Below are positions 32,608-41,113 of a DNA stretch of 64,000 bases, piece after piece. The DNA is from Flavobacterium frigoris PS1. Its GTDB lineage: Bacteria; Bacteroidota; Bacteroidia; Flavobacteriales; Flavobacteriaceae. The stretch spans positions 124,001-188,000 of the forward strand of contig NZ_AHKF01000010.1 of assembly GCF_000252125.1 (NCBI RefSeq). Direction: 5' to 3'. Positions within the stretch are counted from its first letter, which is position 1; every line of letters starts with the position of its first letter. The notes under the pieces are model-generated. The model was not told the DNA's origin. It saw only the letters and a program-made list of their open reading frames with translations, and did not search any database. The translations under genes were made by a program, and so were the position numbers.

Positions 32608-34710
32608 CTAAATATTTAAATCACTTAATAAACTTAAAACATTTTCATTCTTTTCTTTACTTTTTAATTCTAAAAGTTGCGTTTTGAAATCCTCTAAATT
32701 AATAGTGTCGTTTGCTAAAATCTGAATCGCTACAATTCGAACTGCTGCCAATTGACTTTTCAATGACATCGAATACAGTTTTGTCAATACTTCCAATTCA
32801 ATGTCTTTTGTCTGAACATTATCAGAATTTGCCAAAATTAAATTAGCAAACAATAAAGAATTATTGTCATTTTTTACATTCTTGATTACCGTTTGATTTA
32901 TCAAACTGAAATTGTCAATACTTTTTATGTTCTCAACTATGCTTTTTAACAACAAATTTGCATTGTCACTATCTTTCTCTTTTACATATTTATTGATTTC
33001 CTTTTGGGTATTCATCAACAAATTAGCTTCTTTCTTACCTTTTTCTTCCCACGCATCTTTCAATCCGACGGTTTTGTTGAACACTAATTTGCCTTCTTTA
33101 CTGTCTTTATCAACATTAAAATAACCCAAACGTTGAAATTGAAATTTATCACCAGAATTAACGGTTACTAAGCTAGGTTCTACAAATCCTTTTACAATTT
33201 CAAGAGAGTTTGTATTCATAAAATCAAGGAAGTTCTTACCTTTATGACTGTCTGGAGCCTCATCAGTAAACAAACGGTCATACAAGCGAATCTCTGCCTC
33301 AACAGCATGCTTTAATGAAACCCAATGTAGAGTACCAGCAACTTTCCTTTGTGAAGCTTCACTCCCACTACCGCTTCGGCTGTCTTCATCATAAGTAACA
33401 TGGATTTCTGTAATTTTACCCTCAGCGTCTTTTACAACACTCTCTCCTTTGATAATATATCCATTTTTCAGTCGGACCTCGTTTCCAAGGCTTAACCTAA
33501 AAAACTTGGGCGGTGCTACTTCTAAGAAATCTTCCCTTTCTATGTATAATTCAGCTGAGAAAGGAACCTCTCTGAACCCGGCACTTTCATCTTCCTGATT
33601 ATTTTCAGCTTCCAGCCATTCAATTTTATCAGATGGATAATTTGTAATAACTACCTTAACTGGATCTAAAACAGCCATTACTCTAGGAGCAGTTTTATTT
33701 AAATCTTCGCGTAAGCAAAATTCTAAAAGCGAAACATCAATTACGTTTTCACGTTTGGCCACACCAATAATATCACAAAATTTCCGAATAGCATTTGGAG
33801 TATATCCACGACGTCTCAAACCTGAAATGGTAGGCATTCTAGGATCATCCCAACCATTAACAATATTTTCTTGAACTAATTGCAATAGTTTTCGCTTGCT
33901 CATTACAGTATAATTCAAGTTCAAACGTGCAAATTCATATTGATGTGGTCTAACCTTGCTATCATCATAAATTTGGTCTAAAAACCAATTGTACAACTCG
34001 CGATGCATCACAAACTCTAGAGTACATATCGAATGTGAAACTTGCTCTATATAATCACTTTCACCATGAGCATAATCATACATAGGATAAATATTCCATT
34101 GATTACCAGTCCTGTGATGATGGCGATGTAAAATACGATACATCAATGGATCACGCATTAACATATTAGTTGATTTCATATCAATTTTAGCACGCAAAAC
34201 ATGGCTTCCTTCAGGAAAATCACCATTTTTCATTCCTTCAAATAAAGTCAAATTCTCGGCAACAGAACGATTTCTATAAGGACCGTCAATACCTGCCTGA
34301 GTTGGAGTTCCTTTTTGAGTAGCCATATCTTCAGAAGATTGACTATCTATGTAAGCTTTTCCATTTTTAATCATGGTAATCGCCCAATCATATAACTGCT
34401 GAAAATAATCAGAAGAATACAATTCTTCTGACCAATTAAAACCCAACCACTGTAAATCTTCTTTGATTGCATCTACATACTCCTGCTCCTCTTTGGCTGG
34501 ATTGGTATCGTCAAAACGCAAGTTAACAGGCGCATTATATTTTAATCCCAAACCAAAATTTAAACAAATAGATTTAGCATGGCCAATGTGTAAATAACCA
34601 TTAGGTTCTGGAGGAAAACGAAAGCGCAACTGATCCTGCGGAAAACCGCTAGCTAAATTTTCCTCAATTATTTGTTCTATGAAATGTAATGATTTTTCTT
34701 CTGTAGACAT
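32608..34710 (-). CDS. glnS: Glutaminyl-tRNA synthetase with C-terminal extension
   Basis: The 700-residue enzyme charges tRNA-Gln. The HIGH motif sits in PPEPNGYLHIGHAKSI (HIGH 41-44), the GlnRS signature RFDDTNPAKEEQEYVDAI follows, and the KMSKS equivalent is VMSKRKL. About 545 residues form the synthetase; the last roughly 140 residues are helical and Lys/Asn/Leu-rich, in the position of the YqeY-like domain fused to GlnRS in many Bacteroidota. The sequence is too diverged for me to confirm that domain. Flanked by terminator hairpins downstream; divergent from folB. Confidence 0.96.
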   Translation of the reverse strand: MSTEEKSLHFIEQIIEENLASGFPQDQLRFRFPPEPNGYLHIGHAKSICLNFGLGLKYNAPVNLRFDDTNPAKEEQEYVDAIKEDLQWLGFNWSEELYSSDYFQQLYDWAITMIKNGKAYIDSQSSEDMATQKGTPTQAGIDGPYRNRSVAENLTLFEGMKNGDFPEGSHVLRAKIDMKSTNMLMRDPLMYRILHRHHHRTGNQWNIYPMYDYAHGESDYIEQVSHSICTLEFVMHRELYNWFLDQIYDDSKVRPHQYEFARLNLNYTVMSKRKLLQLVQENIVNGWDDPRMPTISGLRRRGYTPNAIRKFCDIIGVAKRENVIDVSLLEFCLREDLNKTAPRVMAVLDPVKVVITNYPSDKIEWLEAENNQEDESAGFREVPFSAELYIEREDFLEVAPPKFFRLSLGNEVRLKNGYIIKGESVVKDAEGKITEIHVTYDEDSRSGSGSEASQRKVAGTLHWVSLKHAVEAEIRLYDRLFTDEAPDSHKGKNFLDFMNTNSLEIVKGFVEPSLVTVNSGDKFQFQRLGYFNVDKDSKEGKLVFNKTVGLKDAWEEKGKKEANLLMNTQKEINKYVKEKDSDNANLLLKSIVENIKSIDNFSLINQTVIKNVKNDNNSLLFANLILANSDNVQTKDIELEVLTKLYSMSLKSQLAAVRIVAIQILANDTINLEDFKTQLLELKSKEKNENVLSLLSDLNI

Positions 34711-34856
34711 GTTGTTATATTAAAGAAGCAAAGTTATCAAAAATGTCGTGCAAACGATTAATCGGTAAGTTGTTTCTTTTGTATTGGTAACCAAAAAAAG
34801 AAATTATTCGTACTTTTATCGAATAAACGAACAACCACATTAACAAATACATTAAA

Positions 34857-35216
34857 ATGGGAACTATAAAATTAAAAAATATACGCACTTATTCTTATCA
34901 TGGTTGTCTTATCGAAGAAGGAAAAATTGGTTCTGATTATTCAGTTGATCTGGAAATAAAGACAGATTTAAGAAAATCATGTGTTTCAGATAATTTAGAA
35001 GATACCGTAGATTATGTGCTTTTAAATGCTATTGTCGTCGAAGAAATGGAAATTCGATCTCATTTATTAGAACATGTTGCCCAAAGAATAATCACTAGAG
35101 TATTTAGTGAGATTCCTGAAGTATCAAGAATTCTTTTGGCAGTTTCTAAGTTAAACCCTCCTATTGGTGGTGATGTTGAATCGGTTACCGTTGAATTAGA
35201 AGAGTACAGAAGTTAA
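34857..35216 (+). CDS. folB: Dihydroneopterin aldolase
   Basis: The 119-residue protein has the normal FolB length and catalyses cleavage of 7,8-dihydroneopterin in folate synthesis. Family features are the N-terminal IKLKNIRTYSYHGCLIEEGK (HG-Glu pattern with the Tyr/Glu substrate residues), DTVDYVLLNAIVVEEM, and the C-terminal SKLNPPIGGDVESVTVELE. It lies 105 bp before the tRNA-Cys gene on the same strand. Confidence 0.95.
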   Translation: MGTIKLKNIRTYSYHGCLIEEGKIGSDYSVDLEIKTDLRKSCVSDNLEDTVDYVLLNAIVVEEMEIRSHLLEHVAQRIITRVFSEIPEVSRILLAVSKLNPPIGGDVESVTVELEEYRS

Positions 35217-35297
35217 ACGAACACTAGTTGTTTGACGAGAGACAATCTTTTTTTGAAATTTTATAAACTTAAGCTTTTAAACTCTAAACTTTTTAAG

Positions 35298-35305
35298 TAC
35301 TTTTG
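35298..35305 (+). promoter_or_regulatory. Putative -7 element of tRNA-Cys
   Basis: TACTTTTG fits TAnnTTTG and ends 16 bp before the first tRNA base. Confidence 0.4.
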
Positions 35306-35321
35306 CCATCCATTCAACAAT

Positions 35322-35392
35322 GGCGTCGTGGCCGAGTGGCTAGGCTGGGCTCTGCAAAAGCTCCTACTGCGGTTCGAATCCGCACGATGCCT
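35322..35392 (+). tRNA. tRNA-Cys (anticodon GCA)
   Basis: All four arms fold: acceptor GGCGTCG/CGATGCC with one G-U, D stem GCC/GGC, anticodon stem GGGCT/AGCTC around CTGCAAA (GCA at 35354-35356), variable CTAC, and T arm TGCGG-TTCGAAT-CCGCA. The discriminator is U, as expected for Cys. No CCA is encoded, so it must be added after transcription. Confidence 0.96.
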
Positions 35393-35393
35393 C

Positions 35394-35428
35394 AAAAACC
35401 TTCAAAGTGATTTGAAGGTTTTTTTTAT
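35394..35428 (+). terminator. Terminator of tRNA-Cys
   Basis: A 13-bp perfect stem (35394-35406 with 35411-35423), loop GTGA, then a T-run, starting 2 bp after the tRNA. Confidence 0.92.
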
Positions 35429-35457
35429 GTCTAATTTTTTAGAAAAATAAAATAAAG

Positions 35458-35506
35458 CATAGGTTCGAATACTTACATTGCCTGAGGAGAACTCAGCGAA
35501 ACCTAT
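35458..35506 (+). repeat. Decayed second copy of the tRNA-Cys 3' end within a hairpin element
   Basis: Bases 35458-35484 match the tRNA 3' end (35367-35393) without gaps at 18 of 27 positions, including GGTTCGAAT and TGCCT at identical spacing. The same stretch folds with ATAGGTTCG pairing CGAAACCTAT (one bulge) and an inner CTGAG-GAGAA-CTCAG hairpin (35482-35496). It may be the remnant of an integration-site duplication; no integrase is nearby. Confidence 0.4.
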
Positions 35507-35596
35507 TGTAATATTATCTATAATTTTTAAGAAAAATTTAAAACATTTAGAAAGTAAGATTCATTTATAAAAAAATAAAAAAAAATCAACATAAAA

Positions 35597-35619
35597 AAAC
35601 CGCCCTAATTGAGCGGTTT
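35597..35619 (-). terminator. Terminator of the LysE-like gene
   Basis: AAACCGC pairs with GCGGTTT around nine bases, and the minus-strand transcript continues into a T-run. It lies 23 bp after the stop. Confidence 0.8.
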
Positions 35620-35641
35620 AAATTTATCTATAAAAACAGAG

Positions 35642-36325
35642 TTAGTTTTGTTTTTCTATATTTTGAAATGCCTTTTTAACCATTTCTTTTTCTTTTGGAA
35701 ACCATCCTTGTGTTATCAGAACGATACCAAAAATCATTAATACAACGCTTATACCTTTCTTAATTTTTAGTATATTTGAAGGTGTCATTTTTGATTTTAA
35801 TTGCTTGGCTAATAATATTTTAACGCAATCGACAAGCAGATAAGTTACAATTACGGCACTAAAAAAACTGATCATTCTGGAAGTTTCCATCTCCATTTTT
35901 GGACCTATTGAAATGATTATTGCTAACCAAAATCCTAAAACTCCTATGTTGATGATATTTAAAAAAAATCCTTTAACAAACAGACTGAGATAGTTATTTC
36001 TAATAATTTCGTTGTCTATTTCCTTAGTGTTTATCCTTTTTTCCTTTCTTAAACTTACAAAGGATATTATTCCATAGGATAACATCAATATTCCACCAAA
36101 AATAAAAAGAGCCGGTTTATCTTTCAAACTTTGAATTAATCTATAACTCCCTAAATAGGCAATAGCAATGAAAACAATGTCTCCTAAAATAACACCGAAA
36201 TCAAAAACTATAGCTGCTCTAAAGCCTTTTATTATACTAGTTTCAAGCAAAATAAAAAACACAGGACCGATCATAAAACTCAAGAAAATCCCCCAAGGAA
36301 TACCGGATATAATATCGTTTATCAT
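35642..36325 (-). CDS. LysE family amino-acid exporter-like protein
   Basis: The 227-residue membrane protein has six predicted helices. The LysE family start is clear: GIPWGIFLSFMIGPVFFILL (with the PG/GP motif), followed by GFRAAIVFDFGVILGDIVFI. These proteins export amino acids or related metabolites; the substrate is unknown. It is followed by its own terminator and lies 31 bp downstream of the DUF2807 gene. Confidence 0.88.
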   Translation of the reverse strand: MINDIISGIPWGIFLSFMIGPVFFILLETSIIKGFRAAIVFDFGVILGDIVFIAIAYLGSYRLIQSLKDKPALFIFGGILMLSYGIISFVSLRKEKRINTKEIDNEIIRNNYLSLFVKGFFLNIINIGVLGFWLAIIISIGPKMEMETSRMISFFSAVIVTYLLVDCVKILLAKQLKSKMTPSNILKIKKGISVVLMIFGIVLITQGWFPKEKEMVKKAFQNIEKQN

Positions 36326-36356
36326 TAAAATTAATTTTTAACAAAAATACAATTAA

Positions 36357-37025
36357 TTACTCCTTCTCTACGATTTTTCCTCCAAAGAGAGTTTCTTTAT
36401 TAATTTGTCTAGGTTTACCATAAATGTAAACAGAGCCACCTGCTTTTACTTTTGCATCTACCAATGTGCTAGCATTGATTTCAGCATTTCCTCCCGCAGA
36501 AACGTTTATTGAGGTTTGAGACGTCATTAATTCTCTTGACTTTAAAACTCCACCTGACATAATTGTTACATCTTGATTAACGGCTTCTCCAGATAATTGA
36601 ATAATTCCACCGCTAACCGCCTTAACATTTACTTTTTGTGTATCTAATACTACATTTATCTCTGCTCCTTCCCTAGCATTCAAATCCATTATAGTTTGCT
36701 TAAAAACAGATTCTCCTGAGACATACGATCCTTCACTAGCTGAAATTCCTTCAATGTTTACAAAATACAGTTTGATAGAAACATCATCTCCTGACAATAA
36801 TTTTGGAAAAGGCATTCTTAATTTCAATTCGCCATTATTGTTTACCACTTCCACTTCACTCTCCCTGTTTCCAGTAATAACTACTTTATTTTCTGAAGCT
36901 GGGATTAGCTTAACGCTCAGCTTGTCAAAAACTTTTACTTCATTAAAGTCACCTAAATTTTTGGTTACTTGTGCAAAAGTTGCTTGAGCAGCTAAAGCAA
37001 ATACTAAAATCAATACTTTTTTCAT
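36357..37025 (-). CDS. DUF2807 (head GIN domain) secreted beta-helical protein
   Basis: The 222-residue protein has a signal peptide (MKKVLILVFALAAQATFA) and a repetitive beta-solenoid body: ASEGSYVSGESVF, LNAREGAEINVVLD, AVSGGIIQLSGEA, INVSAGGNAEINAST, VKAGGSVYIYG. This regular spacing of short Gly-Ser turns is typical of DUF2807, a putative autotransporter-adhesin head. Function is unknown; an envelope or surface location is inferred from the signal. It lies 5 bp after rnr and so probably shares its transcript. Confidence 0.88.
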   Translation of the reverse strand: MKKVLILVFALAAQATFAQVTKNLGDFNEVKVFDKLSVKLIPASENKVVITGNRESEVEVVNNNGELKLRMPFPKLLSGDDVSIKLYFVNIEGISASEGSYVSGESVFKQTIMDLNAREGAEINVVLDTQKVNVKAVSGGIIQLSGEAVNQDVTIMSGGVLKSRELMTSQTSINVSAGGNAEINASTLVDAKVKAGGSVYIYGKPRQINKETLFGGKIVEKE

Positions 37026-37030
37026 TTTTT

Positions 37031-39220
37031 TTATTTTAAAGGTTCGTCGATTCTTCTTATAAAATTAAAATCCAATTGTTTTTTAACTAAATCGGCATTT
37101 TTAACTTTAACGAAGATTTCATCCCCTAATTGTAATAACTGATTGGAAGTTGCTCCAACCAATGCATATTGCTTTTCATCATAGGTATAGTAATCGTCTT
37201 TTATATCACGAATACGGACCATTCCTTCACATTTGTTTTCTATAATTTCAACATAGATTCCCCACTCGGTTACACCTGAAATCACACCTAAAAACTCCTG
37301 ATCCTGATGGTTTTGCATGTATTTAACCTGCATGTATTTAATAGAATCTCTTTCAGCATTTGTTGCTAAACCTTCCATAGTTGAACAATGCAAACACTTG
37401 GTTTCATACAATTCCTCATCAGCAGATTTTGCTCCATCTAAATAAAACTGTAACAAACGATGTACCATAACGTCAGGATAACGACGAATTGGTGAAGTAA
37501 AATGAGAATAATAATCGAAAGCTAATCCGTAATGACCAATATTATCCGTTGAATACTTAGCTTTACTCATAGTACGAATAGCTAAAGTATCAATTAAATT
37601 TTGCTCTTTTTTTCCATTCACATCTTCCATTAATTTGTTCAAAGCTTGGGAAATAGAACCTTGTTTGAAATCAATTTTGTGTCCAAATTTAGCAATCACT
37701 GCTTGCATCGCAAAAAGTTTATCTTCGTTTGGTTCATCGTGAATCCTATAAATGAAAGTTTTCTTTTGTTTTCCTACGAATTCAGCCACTTTCTTATTGG
37801 CTAAAAGCATGAACTCTTCGATCAAATGATTAGCATCCTTAGAAACTTTAAAATAAACACCTTCTGGTTCTCCCTCATCACTTAAGTCGAATTTTACTTC
37901 TACTTTATCAAATGAAATCGCACCATCGTTCATTCTTTTTCTTCTAAAAATCTTAGCTAATTCATCTAATTTAAGCGTTGCTGAGACAATTTCTGGCGAA
38001 ACTTGATACGAACTACCAGTAATCGAAATTTCTTCCGGAATGGTATCGTCTTTCGTTTCTATGATATATTGTGCTTCTTCATAAGCAAAACGTTGATCTG
38101 AATAAATTACTGTTCGACCAAACCATTCGCTAATCACCTTGCATTTATCATCTATTTCAAAAACAGCAGAGAAAGTATATTTTTCTTCTTGTGGACGTAA
38201 TGAACAAGCAAAATTAGATAAAACTTCAGGTAACATAGGTACCACCCTATCAACTAAATAAACGGATGTTGCACGTTGATATGCTTCATCATCCAGGATT
38301 GTTCCCTCTTCCAGATAATAAGAAACATCAGCAATGTGAATACCAATTTCGTAATTACCATTCTCTAATTTTTTAAAGGATAAGGCATCATCAAAATCTT
38401 TCGCATCTTTAGGGTCAATTGTGAAAGTCAACGTATCACGCATATCACGACGCTTAGCTATTTCAGCTTCTGTAATCGAAGTATCTATTTTTTGTGCATA
38501 AGTTTCGACTTCAATTGGGAATTCAGATGGTAAACCGTATTCAGCTAAAATAGCATGAATCTCAGTATCATGTTCTCCTGGTTTCCCCAATACTTTTATA
38601 ACTTTTCCAAAAGGACTATCCGCTTTAGAAGGCCAATCTTCGATATGCACTAATACCACATCGCCTTGTTCTGCTTCGCCTATTTTATCTTTTGGAATAA
38701 AAATATCAGTGTACATTTTTGGGTTTGCAGTAGAAACAAAAGAGAAGTTCTTTTGAATATCTATTACTCCAACAAAATCAGTTTTATTTCTTTCTAAAAC
38801 TTCAATAACCTCACCTTCAGGCTTTTTACCTTTTCTTTTGTTGTAAACATATACTTTCACGATATCTTTATCTAAAGCATGATTTAAATTATTCGTTGGA
38901 ATAAATACATCTTCTTCTAGTTCAGCACAAACAAAGTAAGCCGTTTTACGGCCTGTCATGTCAATCTTTCCTTCGTAGTACTCTTTACTAGCTGCTTTTA
39001 TCAAATATTTTCCTGGTTCGGATTCAATAATTTTGTTTTGGCCTGCAAGTATTTTCAAATCTTTTATTATTTGATTTCTACTTTGGGTATCGTCTAACTC
39101 GAGCTTTGCTCCTATTTGTTTATAATTGAATGCTTTATTGGCACTTTGCGATAATATTTTTATAATTTGTTCAGAGAAATCTTTCTCTTTCTTTACCGGC
39201 TTTCTTAATCTTTTACTCAT
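37031..39220 (-). CDS. rnr: Ribonuclease R
   Basis: The 729-residue 3'-5' exoribonuclease degrades structured RNA. It has an N-terminal winged-helix/cold-shock part, then the RNB catalytic core with TIDPKDAKDFDDALSF (metal-binding Asp residues) and GIHIADVSYYLEEGT, RYPDVMVHRLL in the core end, and a C-terminal S1 domain (EFLGVISGVTEWGIYVEI). The length suits RNase R better than RNase II. It is the first gene transcribed leftwards from the origin-like region except for the small DUF2007-like gene in between. Confidence 0.97.
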   Translation of the reverse strand: MSKRLRKPVKKEKDFSEQIIKILSQSANKAFNYKQIGAKLELDDTQSRNQIIKDLKILAGQNKIIESEPGKYLIKAASKEYYEGKIDMTGRKTAYFVCAELEEDVFIPTNNLNHALDKDIVKVYVYNKRKGKKPEGEVIEVLERNKTDFVGVIDIQKNFSFVSTANPKMYTDIFIPKDKIGEAEQGDVVLVHIEDWPSKADSPFGKVIKVLGKPGEHDTEIHAILAEYGLPSEFPIEVETYAQKIDTSITEAEIAKRRDMRDTLTFTIDPKDAKDFDDALSFKKLENGNYEIGIHIADVSYYLEEGTILDDEAYQRATSVYLVDRVVPMLPEVLSNFACSLRPQEEKYTFSAVFEIDDKCKVISEWFGRTVIYSDQRFAYEEAQYIIETKDDTIPEEISITGSSYQVSPEIVSATLKLDELAKIFRRKRMNDGAISFDKVEVKFDLSDEGEPEGVYFKVSKDANHLIEEFMLLANKKVAEFVGKQKKTFIYRIHDEPNEDKLFAMQAVIAKFGHKIDFKQGSISQALNKLMEDVNGKKEQNLIDTLAIRTMSKAKYSTDNIGHYGLAFDYYSHFTSPIRRYPDVMVHRLLQFYLDGAKSADEELYETKCLHCSTMEGLATNAERDSIKYMQVKYMQNHQDQEFLGVISGVTEWGIYVEIIENKCEGMVRIRDIKDDYYTYDEKQYALVGATSNQLLQLGDEIFVKVKNADLVKKQLDFNFIRRIDEPLK

Positions 39221-39340
39221 AAATCTTTTCTTAAAAGTCGAAAATTACAAAATAGTTACTCAGTTATGAAGAAAAAGACACAGTTTTAAAGAAAATATAA
39301 CTTTAAAGAATAGTTGTATCTTTATGAAAAGAATCAAATT

Positions 39341-39580
39341 ATGGAAGCATTTATCACTATTGCCGTTTTTGACTACATTCACGAAATTGAAATTCTGAAA
39401 CATCGATTAGATCAGGAAGGATTGCAATACTTTTTTGAAAATGAAATCATGTCTTCTTTTGCTCCAATGTATTCTACTGCTTTGGGCGGAATCAAACTTA
39501 AAATTCATCCTAACGATTTTGCAACAGTCAAAACTATTCTTCAAGAAATGAAGTACGACAACAATTTAAAAATCGTTTAA
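39341..39580 (+). CDS. DUF2007-like putative signal-transducing protein
   Basis: From the ATG at 39341 (a TTG at 39314 is less likely) the protein has 79 residues: a ferredoxin-like fold with IAVFDYIHEIEILKHRLDQE, then a beta strand and helix ending ATVKTILQEM. This is the DUF2007 pattern (strand, then 'EAEILKxRLExEGI'). Function is unknown. It is divergent from rnr and precedes the gene-free region. Confidence 0.8.
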   Translation: MEAFITIAVFDYIHEIEILKHRLDQEGLQYFFENEIMSSFAPMYSTALGGIKLKIHPNDFATVKTILQEMKYDNNLKIV

Positions 39581-39589
39581 TTTTTTTGA

Positions 39590-40250
39590 AAGTTGTCAAC
39601 ACATATATAATACAACAAAAAGAAAAATTAAATTTAAATTATTTATTAATGGGTATTATAGCTTGTTAATAGTTGCTATAAAATTCTTTTAAAAAGACTT
39701 GAAATGAAGTTTTAGGTTGTTATTGGGAGTTATTAACAACGTTATCTATGCTTAAATATCTAGTTTTAAAGAGTTTTTATATTTTAATTAACAATGGTTA
39801 ATAAAGTAAAAACTATTCAATTTGTAAATAAGTATTTTTTATTTTTTTGTTGATAAACTACTTTTAAGTATTAATAACTATTCTAAAAATTCAGCTAACT
39901 AAATTAGGATTTTAAAAGTGGGTTTTGGATTACTTAATTTTTCAATACAAGCAGGAAATACTTCTAATATTCTATCCGGAGTTATTAACAATTAGTGTTA
40001 ACATAAGGTTAACTGAATATCAAGCAATTGCGTTACGTTATTAACAATGTAATTTTTTAACATTTTATATTAAGACTATTCATTGATTACCAATATTTTA
40101 TGTAATTATCAAAATTGTTTATAACTCCATAAATAGATGTAAATCTGCTAGTTATAGCAGTAGTAAGGCCAGCTGTATCCAGCAGCTTAATATTTTCAAT
40201 AATAAACAAATCTATCATTTATTATATCCAATATTCTTTTGGTAAATTTG
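39590..40250. other. Candidate chromosomal replication origin (oriC)
   Basis: This is the longest gene-free stretch of the window and is very AT-rich. The 9-mer TTATTAACA occurs exactly at 39730-39738, 39982-39990 and 40038-40046, all in one orientation. One-mismatch copies lie at 39785-39793 and 40054-40062, and in reverse at 39664-39672, 39796-39804, 39848-39856 (TTATCAACA) and 40116-40124. These resemble DnaA boxes (TTATCCACA type). Gene orientation changes here and parS sites lie 16 kb away. No coding frame or RNA gene was recognised. A -7-like TAAATTTG at 40243-40250 probably serves rpiB. Confidence 0.6.
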
Positions 40251-40275
40251 TCACACACAACTTAAAAAAAATAGA

Positions 40276-40704
40276 ATGAAAATCTCAATAGGAAATGATC
40301 ACGCTGGTCCAGATTATAAACATGCAATTGTAGAAATGCTTATAGCTAAGGGTCATGAAATAACTAATTATGGAACTGATACCGTAGATAGTGTGGATTA
40401 CCCTGATTTTGGACATAAAGTAGCTACAGATGTTTCTGAAGGTAAAGCTGATTTTGGAATTATAATCTGTGGAAGTGGAAATGGAATTGCCATGACTGCA
40501 AACAAGCATGCAAAAGTTCGCGCTGCTTTATGTTGGATGAAGGAGATTGCGGCGTTAGCTCGTCAGCATAATGATGCTAACATAATAAGTATTCCTGCAC
40601 GCTACACTTCAATTGCACAAGCAGTAGAAATGGTAGATACTTTTTTGAATACTGAATTTGAAGGAGGAAGACATCAAAATAGAGTGAATAAGATCTCTTG
40701 TTAA
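40276..40704 (+). CDS. rpiB: Ribose-5-phosphate isomerase B
   Basis: The 142-residue protein interconverts ribose 5-phosphate and ribulose 5-phosphate (RpiB/LacAB family). Motifs include KISIGNDHAGPDYKHAI at the start (phosphate-binding His), the active-site Cys in GIIICGSGNGIAMTANKH, and the HNDANIISIPARY segment. Family length is about 145. It starts the rightward gene set next to the candidate origin; a -7-like TAAATTTG ends 25 bp upstream. Confidence 0.96.
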   Translation: MKISIGNDHAGPDYKHAIVEMLIAKGHEITNYGTDTVDSVDYPDFGHKVATDVSEGKADFGIIICGSGNGIAMTANKHAKVRAALCWMKEIAALARQHNDANIISIPARYTSIAQAVEMVDTFLNTEFEGGRHQNRVNKISC

Positions 40705-40756
40705 GGAAGTAGTTTTTCTAATTTTTTTTGGGATAAGCTCCAATTTATTACAAATG

Positions 40757-40786
40757 AGTCAGATTTTTTAAATCTGGCTTTTTTAT
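40757..40786. terminator. Terminator between rpiB and the DUF1294 gene
   Basis: AGTCAGATTT and AAATCTGGCT pair (one G-U) and TTTTTT follows. It lies 53 bp after rpiB and just after the convergent DUF1294 stop. Confidence 0.75.
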
Positions 40787-40789
40787 TTA

Positions 40790-41059
40790 TTACTGTTGGG
40801 TATAGAAAAGAACATAGAGTAGTAAGGTTTGAAATAACACAATTCCCATAAACTTTAATAAGTAAGATCTTTTGGATGTTTTATGTTTAAAAAGTAACAT
40901 CGCAAATCCGCCACCTATTGTACCTCCAAAAGCTACGAAGCTTAAAAGGGTTTTCTCTGAAACCCTTCTTTTGTTTTTCATGGCCAGCCGCTTGTCGTAG
41001 GCAGTAACTAAAAAAGAAATACAATTTAGGATTATAATAAAGTAGAATAAAATAGACAT
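40790..41059 (-). CDS. DUF1294 family membrane protein
   Basis: From the ATG at 41059 the protein has 89 residues; an earlier ATG at 41128 would overlap the divergent tex start and is unlikely. It has two to three membrane helices and the DUF1294 core TAYDKRLAMKNKRRVSEKTL then AFGGTIGGGFAMLLFKHKT. Related sequences form the C-terminus of some cold-shock proteins. Function is unknown. Confidence 0.88.
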   Translation of the reverse strand: MSILFYFIIILNCISFLVTAYDKRLAMKNKRRVSEKTLLSFVAFGGTIGGGFAMLLFKHKTSKRSYLLKFMGIVLFQTLLLYVLFYTQQ

Positions 41060-41113
41060 TTGCACAGGAATTAGAGACAAAGATATTATTTTAGCTATTC
41101 GAAAAATATTAAA

